Source: a bacterium HR29 | GTDB lineage: Bacteria; Chloroflexota; Dehalococcoidia; Tepidiformales; Tepidiformaceae | Direction of reading: 5' to 3' | DNA: 64,000 bases | NCBI GenBank assembly: GCA_002898215.1 | Contig: BEIF01000002.1 | Coordinates: forward strand, 343,936 to 407,935 | Shown: positions 50,811-59,009 of the stretch, one piece after another | Layout of the letters: the number at the start of each line of letters is the position of its first letter | Position numbering within the stretch: position 1 is the stretch's first letter | Program-made: the position numbers and the translations under genes | Notes under the pieces: generated by a model | Database searches by the model: none | What the model saw: only the letters and a program-made list of their open reading frames with translations | Told to the model about the DNA's origin: nothing

Positions 50811-51110
50811 TTAGCGCGCCACGTGGCCGCACCAAAGCCGCAGCGCCCGTCGGAGCTGGGCGAGCGCCTCGGCCTTCAACGTCCCTTCGCCCACGATGCA
50901 CCGCTCGACGTGACGCTCCAGAACGAGGACCCCAGCCTGCTCGAGCCCCGAGCGCGCCGCCAGCAGCTGCGTGAGTACCTCTTCGCAGGCGCGGTCTTCC
51001 TCTAGCATCCGCCGCAGGCCCCGGATTTGGCCTTCGACGCGCGCCAGGCGGTCGAGCAGCTCCTTCCCGGCGGCGGCTTCGGCCGTCCCTGCGCAACCCT
51101 CCGTTGACAT
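50811..51110 (-). CDS. csoR: CsoR-family copper-sensing repressor
   Basis: 99 residues, all helical: LLDRLARVEGQIRGLRRMLEED is the DUF156/CsoR N-terminal helix. The Cu(I) ligands are Cys42 (DRACEEVL), His67 and Cys71 (ERHVERC), the X-Cys-His-Cys pattern of true copper CsoR; the persulfide sensor CstR lacks this His. It is a tetrameric repressor that releases DNA when it binds Cu(I). A perfect CsoR operator lies four bases ahead of its start codon, inside a divergent promoter pair shared with trxA. Confidence 0.92.
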   Translation of the reverse strand: MSTEGCAGTAEAAAGKELLDRLARVEGQIRGLRRMLEEDRACEEVLTQLLAARSGLEQAGVLVLERHVERCIVGEGTLKAEALAQLRRALRLWCGHVAR

Positions 51111-51133
51111 CGGATACCCCCTAGGGGTATGAT
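51104..51133 (+). promoter_or_regulatory. trxA promoter with CsoR operator in the spacer
   Basis: TTGACA (51104-51109), 18-base spacer, TATGAT (51128-51133). The spacer and -10 are covered by the CsoR palindrome, so repression should be direct. The -35 overlaps the csoR start codon on the other strand. Confidence 0.75.
51114..51130. promoter_or_regulatory. CsoR operator
   Basis: ATACCCC-CTA-GGGGTAT, a perfect 7+7 inverted repeat matching the known CsoR consensus. It doubles as the AGGGGG ribosome-site region of csoR on the minus strand, allowing autoregulation. Confidence 0.88.
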
Positions 51134-51139
51134 GAGGTC

Positions 51140-51167
51140 ATCCTAACACCCGCCGCGACCTTGTCAA
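51140..51167 (-). promoter_or_regulatory. csoR promoter
   Basis: On the minus strand TTGACA (51167-51162), 16-base spacer, TAGGAT (51145-51140). Transcription would begin near 51133, immediately ahead of the operator. Confidence 0.6.
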
Positions 51168-51194
51168 CGGCGGGAGTTGCCGAGGAGCTGTGCA

Positions 51195-51524
51195 ATGGCC
51201 GAACCGCGCGATGTCACCGACGCCACCTTCGAGAGCGAAGTGCTGAAGAGCGACCTCCCCGCTCTGGTGGACTTCTGGGCGCCGTGGTGCGGCCCCTGCC
51301 GGATGATCGCCCCCATCGTCGCTGAGCTGAGCGCCGAGTACGCGGGCAAGGTGAACTTCTTCAAGCTCAACACCGACGAGAACCCCTCGACGCCGGCCAA
51401 GTACGGCATCCGCAGCATCCCGTCGCTGCTCATCTTCAAGAACGGCCAGCTCAAAGGCACCATCGTCGGCTTCCGGCCGAAGAGCGACCTGAAGAAGCGG
51501 CTCGACGAGGTGCTGGCATCCTGA
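51195..51524 (+). CDS. trxA: Thioredoxin
   Basis: 109 residues from ATG 51195 with GAGGAG eight bases upstream. The active site is [14 protein letters not shown] with Cys32 and Cys35, and the cis-Pro loop [12 protein letters not shown] is conserved. It reduces protein disulfides in the cytosol, including the C-terminal cysteines of class II ribonucleotide reductase, which is encoded in this window. It is the first gene of a trxA-trxB operon apparently controlled by CsoR. Confidence 0.96.
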   Translation: MAEPRDVTDATFESEVLKSDLPALVDFWAPWCGPCRMIAPIVAELSAEYAGKVNFFKLNTDENPSTPAKYGIRSIPSLLIFKNGQLKGTIVGFRPKSDLKKRLDEVLAS

Positions 51525-51609
51525 AGCGGATGCTGCGGGACTCCTCTACGCCGCGGCGGGCAGGGTCGCCGCCGTCGCGGTCCCAAGCTCCCCTCGGGAG
51601 GGCGTCTCC

Positions 51610-52557
51610 ATGACCCTCGAGTACGACGTCGCGATCGTCGGTGCCGGGGTGGCCGGGCTTACCGCCGCCATCTACAGCAGCCGCGCCCGCCGGCGGACCG
51701 TCGTCTTCGAGCGCGAGCTCGTCGGCGGCCAGATCGCTACCACCGACCGGGTCGAGAACTACCCCGGTTTCCCCGAAGGAATCGGTGGGCTGGAGCTCGC
51801 CCAGCGCTTCCAGCAACAGGCGGAGCGCTTCGGCGCCGAACTTCGCTACGAAAGTGTCGAAAGCATCGAACGTCTGCCCGATGGCCGATTCCGGCTCGTC
51901 ACCACAGCCGGTGACTATCGCGCCGCGGCGGTGATCGTGACCGCGGGAGCCCAGCACCGGAAGCTCGGAGTTCCAGGCGAACAGGAATTCGCCGGCAAGG
52001 GTGTGAGCTACTGCGCGACCTGCGACGGCGCCTTCTTCCGCGACCAGGACGTCGTGGTGGTCGGCGGCGGCGATGCCGCCCTCGACGAGGGCATCTTCCT
52101 GACCCGCTTCGCACGCTCCGTCACCATCATCCACCGCCGGGCCCAGCTCCGCGCCTCGGCTGTGCTGCAGCAGCGGGCCTTCGCCAATGAGCGCATCCGT
52201 TTCCTTTTCGATACGGTCGTCACCGCCATCGAGGGCGGCGAGGTGGTCGAGCGGGTCCGGCTACGCAACGTGCGCACCGGCGAGGAGTCGGTCCTCCCTG
52301 CGGCGGGCGTGTTCATCTTCATCGGCCAGGTCCCCAACTCCCACCTGCTCGCCGGGCTCGTCGAGCTCGACGAAGGCGGCCACGCCAAGGTCGACCTCGA
52401 AATGCAAACCTCGGTTCCGGGGCTTTTCGTGGCGGGCGATGTGCGCTGGAAGGCGGCCCGCCAGCTGGTGAGCGCCGCCGGTGACGGTGCCACCGCGGCC
52501 ATCGCTGCCGAGCGCTACTTGCAAGAGCATCTCGGACCGCCTCCGCTCGAGGGCTGA
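51610..52557 (+). CDS. trxB: Thioredoxin-disulfide reductase
   Basis: 315 residues. FAD-binding GxGxxG in AIVGAGVAGLTAAIY, redox centre SYCATCDGAFF with Cys135/Cys138, NADPH-binding VVVGGGDAALDEGIFL, and the FAD C-terminal motif GLFVAGDVRWKAARQLVSA. It uses NADPH to reduce TrxA. GGGAGGG lies ahead of the ATG, 85 bases after trxA. All key residues are in place. Confidence 0.96.
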   Translation: MTLEYDVAIVGAGVAGLTAAIYSSRARRRTVVFERELVGGQIATTDRVENYPGFPEGIGGLELAQRFQQQAERFGAELRYESVESIERLPDGRFRLVTTAGDYRAAAVIVTAGAQHRKLGVPGEQEFAGKGVSYCATCDGAFFRDQDVVVVGGGDAALDEGIFLTRFARSVTIIHRRAQLRASAVLQQRAFANERIRFLFDTVVTAIEGGEVVERVRLRNVRTGEESVLPAAGVFIFIGQVPNSHLLAGLVELDEGGHAKVDLEMQTSVPGLFVAGDVRWKAARQLVSAAGDGATAAIAAERYLQEHLGPPPLEG

Positions 52558-52607
52558 GCTTCGCCGGAGGCGTTTCCACCGCGCTCCGGATCCGCTACGC
52601 TTCCCGC

Positions 52608-52904
52608 ATGCCGCTCTACGAGTATCAGTGCACGGCTTGCGGCGCGCGCACCGAAATCTTCGTTCGCCGTCCCACCGATGACGTCCGCGTGCCTCCGTGC
52701 CCCTCGGGTGCCGGCGAGGCGCACCGGATGGTTCGCGTGGTGAGTGTTTTCGCCCGACACCTGACGCTGAAAGACAAGATCGCCGAGGCCGAGGCGAAGT
52801 GGGGCAAGGAAGTCGATGCCGCCATGGGCCCGCCTCCCGATGTCGGCAAGTACGCCCGCCGCTACGAGCAGCTCGCCAAAGACCTTCCCCCGCGTCGCGA
52901 GTGA
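52608..52904 (+). CDS. FmdB-family zinc-ribbon protein
   Basis: 98 residues. The N-terminus PLYEYQCTACGARTEIFV is the FmdB-type putative regulatory zinc ribbon. The second half-site is incomplete: it reads VPPCPSGAGEAHRM, with one Cys and a His where most relatives have CPxC. A helical C-terminus (KDKIAEAEAKWGKEVDAAM) follows. The role of FmdB proteins is unsettled. The gene lies 50 bases after trxB on the same strand. Confidence 0.88.
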   Translation: MPLYEYQCTACGARTEIFVRRPTDDVRVPPCPSGAGEAHRMVRVVSVFARHLTLKDKIAEAEAKWGKEVDAAMGPPPDVGKYARRYEQLAKDLPPRRE

Positions 52905-52974
52905 CACCCCTGCCAGCTCCGGTGAGCGTATACTCGGCCCATGGCCCCGCGGCCTCGCCGCGCGGAGGTGCGAC

Positions 52975-53520
52975 GTGTCCGAGACTGCTCAGTACCGCGC
53001 TGAACTCCTCGCCCGCCTGCGGAACGCTACCGACGATCTCGCCTGGGCCGTGCGGGGTGTAACCGAGGCCGGTGCCCGCTACAAGCCCTCTCCGGAGGAA
53101 TGGAGCATCCACGAGCACCTCTCCCACGTTCGCGACATGGAGGAGCACGTCTACCTGCCCCTCCTCCGCTGGGCCACGGTCCCCGACATGCTCGAACCGA
53201 AGGAGTACTCGCGCCACGCCTGGCACCAACAGCGGTACCGCCCCGACGAGCCCCTTCGCAGCATCCTCGACGACCTCCTCCGCATGCGCGACGAGGAGCT
53301 GACGATTTTCCGGCAGCTCACCGACTACGACTGGACGCGCTACCGCACCGACACCCGCTGGGGACCGCTCACCTGCCAGTGGATTGCCGAGGTGATGTAC
53401 CGCCACACGCTCGACCATCTCCAGTGCATCATGGGCCTGCTCCAGGACCTCCACCTCGCGGCGCTTGCGCCGGGGAGCGCCGTCGTCGGCGGCTACATCG
53501 GCGGCGAGGAGGGGCGCTGA
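52975..53520 (+). CDS. DinB-family protein
   Basis: 181 residues from a GTG with GGAGGTG upstream. It is a four-helix bundle with the three metal His of the DinB/YfiT fold: HEHLSHVRDMEEHVYL near residue 45, HAWHQQRY, and MYRHTLDHLQCIMGL near residue 145. Family members include thiol-dependent transferases such as mycothiol or bacillithiol S-transferases, so a thiol link to the nearby trx genes is possible but unproven. Confidence 0.88.
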   Translation: MSETAQYRAELLARLRNATDDLAWAVRGVTEAGARYKPSPEEWSIHEHLSHVRDMEEHVYLPLLRWATVPDMLEPKEYSRHAWHQQRYRPDEPLRSILDDLLRMRDEELTIFRQLTDYDWTRYRTDTRWGPLTCQWIAEVMYRHTLDHLQCIMGLLQDLHLAALAPGSAVVGGYIGGEEGR

Positions 53521-53524
53521 TCGT

Positions 53525-54337
53525 ATGCGCCTGCGGAGCGTCCTCGCGATCCCTGCCGGTACCCCTGTGGGCCGTGAGCAGCTCGAATCATCCGCCGATG
53601 CCATCCTCCTCACCCTGGCCGACGCCCGTGTGCCCGTGGGGCGCCTCCGGCATCTGGCGCTCGAAGCGCTTCCGGCCATCGCCAGCGCCGGAAAGCTCGC
53701 GCTCGTCCGCGTGAACCATCCGCGCACCGGCCTCCTCCGGGACGACCTCGATGCTCTTACGGGGCCCCATCTCGACGCGGTTCTCGTCAACCACACGGTG
53801 GAGCCCCAGGACCTCCGCGATACCGCTGTGCTGCTGCGCGAGTTCGAGCTCGGGCGCGGGGTCGAGCCAGGCCGCGTGCGCGTCTTCCCGGTCATCGATA
53901 CGGCTCGGGCCCTGCTGCGGGCTGCCGACATCCTCCAGGCAGTTGCCCGCTGCGCCGGCCTCGTCTTCGACCCCGCCGGCTATGCGTGGGACGTCGGCGC
54001 CCGCGAGGAGGAGCTGGGGCCGCGGCTCGCCTACGCCCGGGGCCAGGCGGTGGCCGCCGCTCGGGCCTTCGGGCTCCTGCCGCTCGTTGCCGCCAGCCCG
54101 TTCCAGCTCCGTTTCCTCGCCCAATCGGGCTTCGCGGGCGCTATCCTCACCGACCCGACGATGGTCTCCGTGGCGAACGAAGTCTTCGGTACCAACCAAT
54201 TCGCCCGCCGCCGTGCCGAAGCCGAGCTCCAGGCGTACGAAGCCGCTCGCGCGGAGGGCGCCGCCGTGGCCCGCTACGGTGAACGCGTGATCGATGCCGA
54301 GGCTGCGCGCCGCCTCCGCCAGCGCCTCGAGAGTTAG
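53525..54337 (+). CDS. HpcH/HpaI aldolase/citrate lyase (CitE-like) family protein
   Basis: 270 residues, a TIM barrel of the CitE type. Seen: an N-terminal RSVLAIPAG (family: RSxLFVPG), LALVRVNHPRTGLLRDDLDAL with the CoA-binding Arg, and GLVFDPAGYAWDVG where the metal-binding acidic residues lie. It cleaves or forms acyl-CoA C-C bonds (malyl-, citramalyl- or citryl-CoA type); the exact substrate is open. ATG starts four bases after the DinB stop, so they are probably co-translated. Confidence 0.85.
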   Translation: MRLRSVLAIPAGTPVGREQLESSADAILLTLADARVPVGRLRHLALEALPAIASAGKLALVRVNHPRTGLLRDDLDALTGPHLDAVLVNHTVEPQDLRDTAVLLREFELGRGVEPGRVRVFPVIDTARALLRAADILQAVARCAGLVFDPAGYAWDVGAREEELGPRLAYARGQAVAAARAFGLLPLVAASPFQLRFLAQSGFAGAILTDPTMVSVANEVFGTNQFARRRAEAELQAYEAARAEGAAVARYGERVIDAEAARRLRQRLES

Positions 54338-54528
54338 GTCGCCTGTCCCTCCCCGGTCTTCGGCTCCCAGAGTCCGCAGGTGGTTTCGGTCTCGTCCAAG
54401 AACGGCCCCACGCAACGGAGCCCTTCCCGTGCGATGTGCATGCATCGATTCGTAAGGTCCCCCGACGATCCCTCGTCGAACGTGAGCCGGAGCCATCGGC
54501 AGCGGGCGGCGTACCGCGGTCCGTTCAC
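54334..54528 (-). CDS. 64-residue four-cysteine hypothetical protein
   Basis: A short gene starting at GTG 54528, which overlaps the stop of the glycerate kinase gene (GTGA), the usual sign of coupled translation. The product contains four Cys (10, 29, 39, 51) in YAARCRWL, NRCMHI, LRCVGP and TTCGLW, enough to bind a metal ion or iron-sulfur cluster, with no membrane segment. No family recognised. Its end overlaps the CitE-like gene by four bases. Confidence 0.6.
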   Translation of the reverse strand: MNGPRYAARCRWLRLTFDEGSSGDLTNRCMHIAREGLRCVGPFLDETETTCGLWEPKTGEGQAT

Positions 54529-55649
54529 GGCGTTCCTGCCAGTGTGCGCGCAGCCCACCCCGCTGCCGCCTCCTCCAGCAGCTCGCGGACGTGGGCCATC
54601 CTGAGGCTGGGGTCGGGTTCCAACACTGCGAGGTCGATGAGGGTGGCGTCGGCGGGCGCCGCGACGCCCTCGGCGAGGCTCGCGACGAAGATCGCTGTCG
54701 GCTTCCCTTTGCGCCGAGCCAGCGCGAGGACCTGCCCCGTCACCTTTCCCTGCAGCGACTGACCGTCGAACCGTCCCTCGCCCGTGACGACCACGTCGGC
54801 GCGGGTCAACCGCTCCTCTAGCGCGACCGCCTCCGCGACGAGGTCGAATCCGCTCGCGATGCGAGCTCCCAGGAAGGCGGCGAGCCCGGCTGCCAGGCCG
54901 CCGGCCGCTCCCCCGCCGGGCACGGCCGCCATATCGAACCCCAGCGAACGACGGACGGCCGCTGCCCAACGCGTCAGCGCCGCCTCCAGGAGGTCGACCT
55001 CGGCCGGGTCGGCGCCTTTCTGCGGCCCGTATACGGCCGTCGCGCCGTCCGGCCCAAGGAGCGGATTCCGGACGTCGACCGCCACAACCGCCTCGACGCC
55101 TGCCAGCGAGGCCGGCGGCTCCCAGTCGATGCGCGCGATGTCGGCCAACGCCGCGGCGCCCGGCGGGAGGGGACGCCCCGCGCTGTCCCACAGACGGGCT
55201 CCGAGCGCCCGCGCCATCCCTGCCCCGCCGTCGTTCGTTGCGCTCCCGCCGACGCCGATGACCAGGCGTCGCGGCCGGCCCTCGAGTGCCCGGGCGATGA
55301 GCTCCCCGACGCCGAAGGTATCCGCTCGGAGCGGGTCGCGTTCCTCCGGCCGCAGGAGGGCGAGCCCGTTCGCCTGCGCCGCCTCGATGACGGCCGTGCC
55401 ATCTTCGAAGACGAGGAACTCGGCCTCCCTTGGTCTCCCCAGCGGGTCGTGGACGGTTGTCCGAAGGATGCGCCCGCCTCGGGCGGCGTGCAGAACCTCG
55501 AGGAACCCCGGCCCGCCGTCGGAGAGGGGGCACTCGTCGACTGCGGCGCCGGGCACGGCGCGCCGGATCCCCGCCGCGAGCGCCCGGGCCACCTCGGCGG
55601 CGGAGGCGCTGCCCTTGAACTCCTGCGGGGCTGCCAGCACCCTCACCAT
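54525..55649 (-). CDS. glxK: Glycerate kinase (type 1, GlxK/GarK family)
   Basis: 374 residues. Family markers: PQEFKGSASAAEVARALAAG at the N-terminus, LSDGGPGFLEVL, VIGVGGSATNDGGAGMA (the glycine-rich ATP/substrate loop), GPQKGADPAEVD and VVVTGEGRFDGQSL. It phosphorylates D-glycerate, probably to 2-phosphoglycerate, feeding glyoxylate or serine-derived carbon into glycolysis. It is flanked on the same strand by two tiny genes, one coupled at each end. Confidence 0.95.
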   Translation of the reverse strand: MVRVLAAPQEFKGSASAAEVARALAAGIRRAVPGAAVDECPLSDGGPGFLEVLHAARGGRILRTTVHDPLGRPREAEFLVFEDGTAVIEAAQANGLALLRPEERDPLRADTFGVGELIARALEGRPRRLVIGVGGSATNDGGAGMARALGARLWDSAGRPLPPGAAALADIARIDWEPPASLAGVEAVVAVDVRNPLLGPDGATAVYGPQKGADPAEVDLLEAALTRWAAAVRRSLGFDMAAVPGGGAAGGLAAGLAAFLGARIASGFDLVAEAVALEERLTRADVVVTGEGRFDGQSLQGKVTGQVLALARRKGKPTAIFVASLAEGVAAPADATLIDLAVLEPDPSLRMAHVRELLEEAAAGWAARTLAGTP

Positions 55650-55653
55650 GCCT

Positions 55654-55833
55654 TCAGAATCCGAGCTGCCACAGCCGGTACGCGCCTAGCGCGAAGACGA
55701 GCAGGATGTAGACCCAGGCGGCGTTCCGGAGCCAGATGAGCATCCTCCTCGCTTCGCGGGAGCGGAAGACGAAGGCTGCCACCGCCAGCACGGTTGCCGA
55801 GGCCAGAACCAGGTCGAAGGCGAGGCTGCGCAC
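55654..55833 (-). CDS. 59-residue two-TM membrane protein
   Basis: A short gene from GTG 55833 to TGA 55654-55656, ending four bases before the glxK start codon. The product has two hydrophobic segments (FDLVLASATVLAVAAFVF and WVYILLVFALGAYRLW) joined by the basic turn RSREARRM, so both ends should face outward. The close placement suggests it is co-expressed with glxK, although its ribosome site is weak. No family recognised. Confidence 0.6.
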   Translation of the reverse strand: MRSLAFDLVLASATVLAVAAFVFRSREARRMLIWLRNAAWVYILLVFALGAYRLWQLGF

Positions 55834-55858
55834 GCCCGCAGCATGCGCAACCGGCAGG

Positions 55859-56248
55859 CTAGGAGTCCAGCGTGACGTCCCGCCGCCGGAACCGCCACCC
55901 CTCCGCCGTGCGGACGAGCTGGTCGCGATAGACGCCGGTCGCCATGATGCGCGGGCCTCCGTCCCCGAGGACGTACAGGGCCAGGTAGCAGCTCCCGCGC
56001 GCCTCGCTCCCGTCCCCCTCGATGACCAGGTTGTTCGTCCAGTGGCGGCCCTTCATCTGCCGGGAGAAGGCCTCCGCGAACGCGCGGAGGGCCTCCCTCC
56101 CGACGGTCTCGCCCCGCGCCGACGACGCGAAGACGCCGTCCGGGGTGAAGCAGCCGGCCCACGCGTCCGCGTCACCGAAATCGATGGCGTGGTTGTACCG
56201 GGCGTACAGCTGCTGAATGGCAAGCATGTCCTCGGCCGAAAGCGTCAT
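55859..56248 (-). CDS. SnoaL-like/NTF2-fold protein
   Basis: 129 residues. A cone-shaped alpha+beta barrel with IQQLYARYNHAIDFGDADAW, CFTPDGVF, HWTNNLVIEGDG and GVYRDQLVRTAEGWRFRRR. Tyr/Asp/His residues line the pocket as in ring-cyclising SnoaL and scytalone dehydratase-like members. It could be a small hydrolase, isomerase or binding protein. It lies upstream of the tiny two-TM gene in the same orientation. Confidence 0.88.
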   Translation of the reverse strand: MTLSAEDMLAIQQLYARYNHAIDFGDADAWAGCFTPDGVFASSARGETVGREALRAFAEAFSRQMKGRHWTNNLVIEGDGSEARGSCYLALYVLGDGGPRIMATGVYRDQLVRTAEGWRFRRRDVTLDS

Positions 56249-56336
56249 GTCCGTACTCCTCCCAACGAGGGCTCGGGAGGCACTCTACCCGAAGCGGCCG
56301 CTGCTTGCCTGCCCACGCCTGCGTTACGATGACGTC

Positions 56337-57044
56337 GTGACGGGTGCGGGCATCCTCATCGCCGTATTCGCCCTTGCGGGGGCCCTGTTCGGCGCCTGCG
56401 GAGAGGGTGGCGTTCGTTACCCGATGGACCTGCCCGATGAGGCGCACGACCTCGAGGCGATGGCGCTCCGTGAGGAGGACATGCCCGAGGCCGGGCTTCG
56501 CCGGCAGTTCGCCGATTCCTTCGACAACGAGGAGTGGGCAGCTGCCTTCGAGAACATCGTCGGCGACCTCGATGCGGAACAGAAGCGCATCCAGCTCGAG
56601 AGCCAGGGGCGGATCCGCGGCTACGTCGCCGCCTTCGCCTGGGACGAGCCCATCCGACATCTGGGCAAAGTCCAGTCCATCGAGTCCACGAGCACCCTGT
56701 ACCGCGATGCCGCGGCGGCTTCCCAGGCCATCCGGCGGAGTGCCTGTGGCCTCCTCATCTCCGACGCGGAGCCCCTCGAGCCGTTCGAGGTACCCCACCT
56801 GGCGGACGAGGCTACCGGCTTCTTCCGCTACCACGACGACGACACCCTCGGCGTCTACGTCGAAACGGTGGTCTGCTTCCGCACGGGGCGCCTGGTACAT
56901 GCCGTCACCCAAGGCGGCCTCGATGGGACGCAGCGCATCGAACTCTCCGTGGATTTGGCCCGCAAGATGTTGGAGCGTGTGAACGCGGCCTTCGCCCGTG
57001 CGCGCCAGGGGGATGAGACCACGCCTTCGCCCGGTGGCGGCTAG
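56337..57044 (+). CDS. Putative lipoprotein of unknown function
   Basis: 235 residues from GTG 56337. The N-terminus ILIAVFALAGALFGACGEGG has a lipobox-like GAC, so the protein should be lipid-anchored outside. The rest is alpha/beta with DAEQKRIQLESQGRIRGYVA, then FFRYHDDDTLGVYVETVVCF and RLVHAVTQGGLDG, repeating strand-helix units that resemble PknH-like or DUF-type exported sensors; no family is certain. It is divergent from the SnoaL-like gene and overlaps the thioesterase gene tail to tail by four bases. Confidence 0.75.
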   Translation: MTGAGILIAVFALAGALFGACGEGGVRYPMDLPDEAHDLEAMALREEDMPEAGLRRQFADSFDNEEWAAAFENIVGDLDAEQKRIQLESQGRIRGYVAAFAWDEPIRHLGKVQSIESTSTLYRDAAAASQAIRRSACGLLISDAEPLEPFEVPHLADEATGFFRYHDDDTLGVYVETVVCFRTGRLVHAVTQGGLDGTQRIELSVDLARKMLERVNAAFARARQGDETTPSPGGG

Positions 57045-57454
57045 CCCCGGCGGAAGGCGTACAGCACCCGGCCTTTGGCGCACAACGTTCCGCGCTCGTC
57101 GACGATCGCGACCTCGATGGCGGCGAGCTGGCGGCCCTTGCGCAGGACGGTGGCCTCGGCCCAAACGGCCTTCCCGAGGGCCGGGCGCAAGTAGGTGATG
57201 CCCAGCTCCGCCGTTCCGGCGGGACGGTCGCCTGGTTGGAGCATCGGGAAGAGCGCCTGGAGCATCGCGATGTCGACCAGCGCCGCCAGCACCCCGCCGT
57301 GGACCGAGCCCTCCACTCCGCCCGTCACGTTCGGACCGATGTCGAGACGAACGCGAGCGAACCCGGGTCGCCGCTCCTCGAGCTGAACCCCGAGGAACCG
57401 GTGGAGCGGCAGCGCCTCGAAGGCATCCCTGACCGGGTCGGGGGTCGCGGCCAT
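57041..57454 (-). CDS. PaaI-type hotdog-fold thioesterase
   Basis: 137 residues from ATG 57454, which overlaps the stop of the upstream enoyl-CoA hydratase gene by one base (TGATG). The hotdog core has GFARVRLDIGPNVTGGVEG, VHGGVLAALVDIAM (the catalytic helix with the acidic residue) and GTAELGITYLRPA. It hydrolyses acyl- or aromatic-CoA esters. Coupling with the hydratase gives a small beta-oxidation or aromatic-degradation unit. Confidence 0.92.
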   Translation of the reverse strand: MAATPDPVRDAFEALPLHRFLGVQLEERRPGFARVRLDIGPNVTGGVEGSVHGGVLAALVDIAMLQALFPMLQPGDRPAGTAELGITYLRPALGKAVWAEATVLRKGRQLAAIEVAIVDERGTLCAKGRVLYAFRRG

Positions 57455-58353
57455 CACCAGGGGGCAGGAGCCGGGCGTGGCGCGTCGGCCGGCGCGCTCC
57501 CGTAGTCGCCGAAGGGGCCATCGCGCCAATCGAGGGCCGCCTTCAGCCCCTTCTCCCTTGCGATCCGGCCGAATTCGCCCCCACCGGGGCGCACCCGGCT
57601 CAGCTCTTGGATGTCGCCGCCGACGGCAAGCGCGGTCCGGATCCCCATGATCTCGTAGGCTCGGTTGATCTGGCGCTTCGTCATCTGCAAGAGCGCGCTA
57701 TCGATGTTCGCAATCCGTTCCGCGAACGCCTCCGTCGCCTCCGCGAGCTGGTCGATGGGGTAGGCCCGGTTCGCCCAGCCCAGTTCGACCGCCTCCTTCC
57801 CCGTGACGCTGTCGCCGGTGTACAGGAGCTCACGCACCTTCCGCTGATGCATGTGCCACGGATGGTAGAGGATGTCGACGCTGGTCATCGCCCGAAGGGG
57901 CGGGTAGCCGATGATGGCGTCTTCGGCCACGAACATCAGGTCGCACATCGAGGCGAGCTCCGTGCCGCCGGCGAGGCAGTAGCCGTGCACCTGTGCGATG
58001 ACCGGCTTCGCCAGCTCCCAGATGATCCAATAGCCGCTCAGGAGGTGCTGAGGCCACTGCCCCTGGCCGGGGTGGATGGGCCCGACGTTCGGCAGGCCGC
58101 TACGACGGTCGACATAATCTCTGTCGTCGGGCGTCTCGCTGATGCCGGACAGGTCGTAACCGGCCGAGAAAGCCCGCCCCGAGCCGCGGATGATGATCAC
58201 CTTCACGTCTGGGTCGGCTTCGAAGTCCTTCAACGCGTCGAAGAGCTCCGCCCGCAAGTTGTGGCTCAAAGCGTTCATCTTCTCGGGGCGGTTCAACTGA
58301 ACGATGCCGTGCCGTTGGCGCTTGATGGTGAGGATGTCACGATACTCCTTCAT
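57454..58353 (-). CDS. Enoyl-CoA hydratase/isomerase-family protein
   Basis: 299 residues. The crotonase fold is clear: IVQLNRPEKMNALSHNLRAE, the oxyanion-hole segments GRAFSAGYDL and HGYCLAGGTELASMCDL, and PPLRAMTSVDILY in place of the usual catalytic Glu region, which makes the exact reaction uncertain. It has an ~15-residue Pro/Ala-rich tail. It is coupled to the thioesterase downstream. Confidence 0.93.
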   Translation of the reverse strand: MKEYRDILTIKRQRHGIVQLNRPEKMNALSHNLRAELFDALKDFEADPDVKVIIIRGSGRAFSAGYDLSGISETPDDRDYVDRRSGLPNVGPIHPGQGQWPQHLLSGYWIIWELAKPVIAQVHGYCLAGGTELASMCDLMFVAEDAIIGYPPLRAMTSVDILYHPWHMHQRKVRELLYTGDSVTGKEAVELGWANRAYPIDQLAEATEAFAERIANIDSALLQMTKRQINRAYEIMGIRTALAVGGDIQELSRVRPGGGEFGRIAREKGLKAALDWRDGPFGDYGSAPADAPRPAPAPW

Positions 58354-58464
58354 GGCGCCGTCGATTCTACGCCCCTCGCGAACGTTCGCCAGGTGCTTCG
58401 CCCCTCCCGAAATTCATCGCCCGTTGGCACGCCCGGAACGTCCCGCCGCGGTCGGAGGTCGAGA

Positions 58465-59009
58465 ATGGAGGCATATCGGTCGAGCTGCGCGACGGGCGCT
58501 CGTGTGTCGTTCGCCCCAACGAGCCCGAGGACTGGCGCGGGCTTCGGGCGCGGCGCCGCCTCCGCTTCTTCTCCGAGCTTCGGAACCTGCCCGAGGGCAT
58601 GGCGCGCCGCGTTCCGGCCATCGACCGCGAGAACCAAGCCGCCTCCGTCGCGGTCGACCTCCAGCAGGAGGCGATCCGGGGCGTCGCCCGGTACGCGCGG
58701 GTGCGCGGCGACCCCGATGCGGCGGAGACCGCCGTCGTGGTCGAAGACGCGCACCAAGGGGTCGAGCTTGGAGGGGAGCTGCTCCTCCGTCTTGCTGGCC
58801 ATGCCTCCGCCGCAGTCCTGCGTCGGCTCGTGGGCAGCTTCCTCGGAGAGAACGACGCGATGCTGGCGCTCTTGCGGGCGCTCGGCTTCGCCGGCTGCGA
58901 GCGGCCCGGCCTCGACGCCATCGCATTCGAGCCGGACCTCCCGCGGCGGTCCGTTCAGCCTTCCCCCGCCAGCTGCAGCGCCAGATGGACGAGCGGCCGC
59001 ACGGCTTGA
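58465..59009 (+). pseudogene. GNAT-family acetyltransferase with an apparent frameshift just after the start
   Basis: The conserved frame runs from about 58470 to 59009 and gives a Pat-like GNAT domain: ISVELRDGRSCVVRPNEP, LRFFSELRNLPEG, then VAVDLQQEAIRGVARYAR, VVEDAHQGVELGGELL and NDAMLALLRALGF. That frame has no ATG, GTG or TTG before 58599. A perfect ribosome site (GGAGGT) and ATG at 58465 sit one frame off. Inserting one G in GGAGGC after ATGGAG joins the two exactly. This is either a sequencing error in a G run or a recent inactivation. The end overlaps pepA by 55 bases. Confidence 0.65.
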
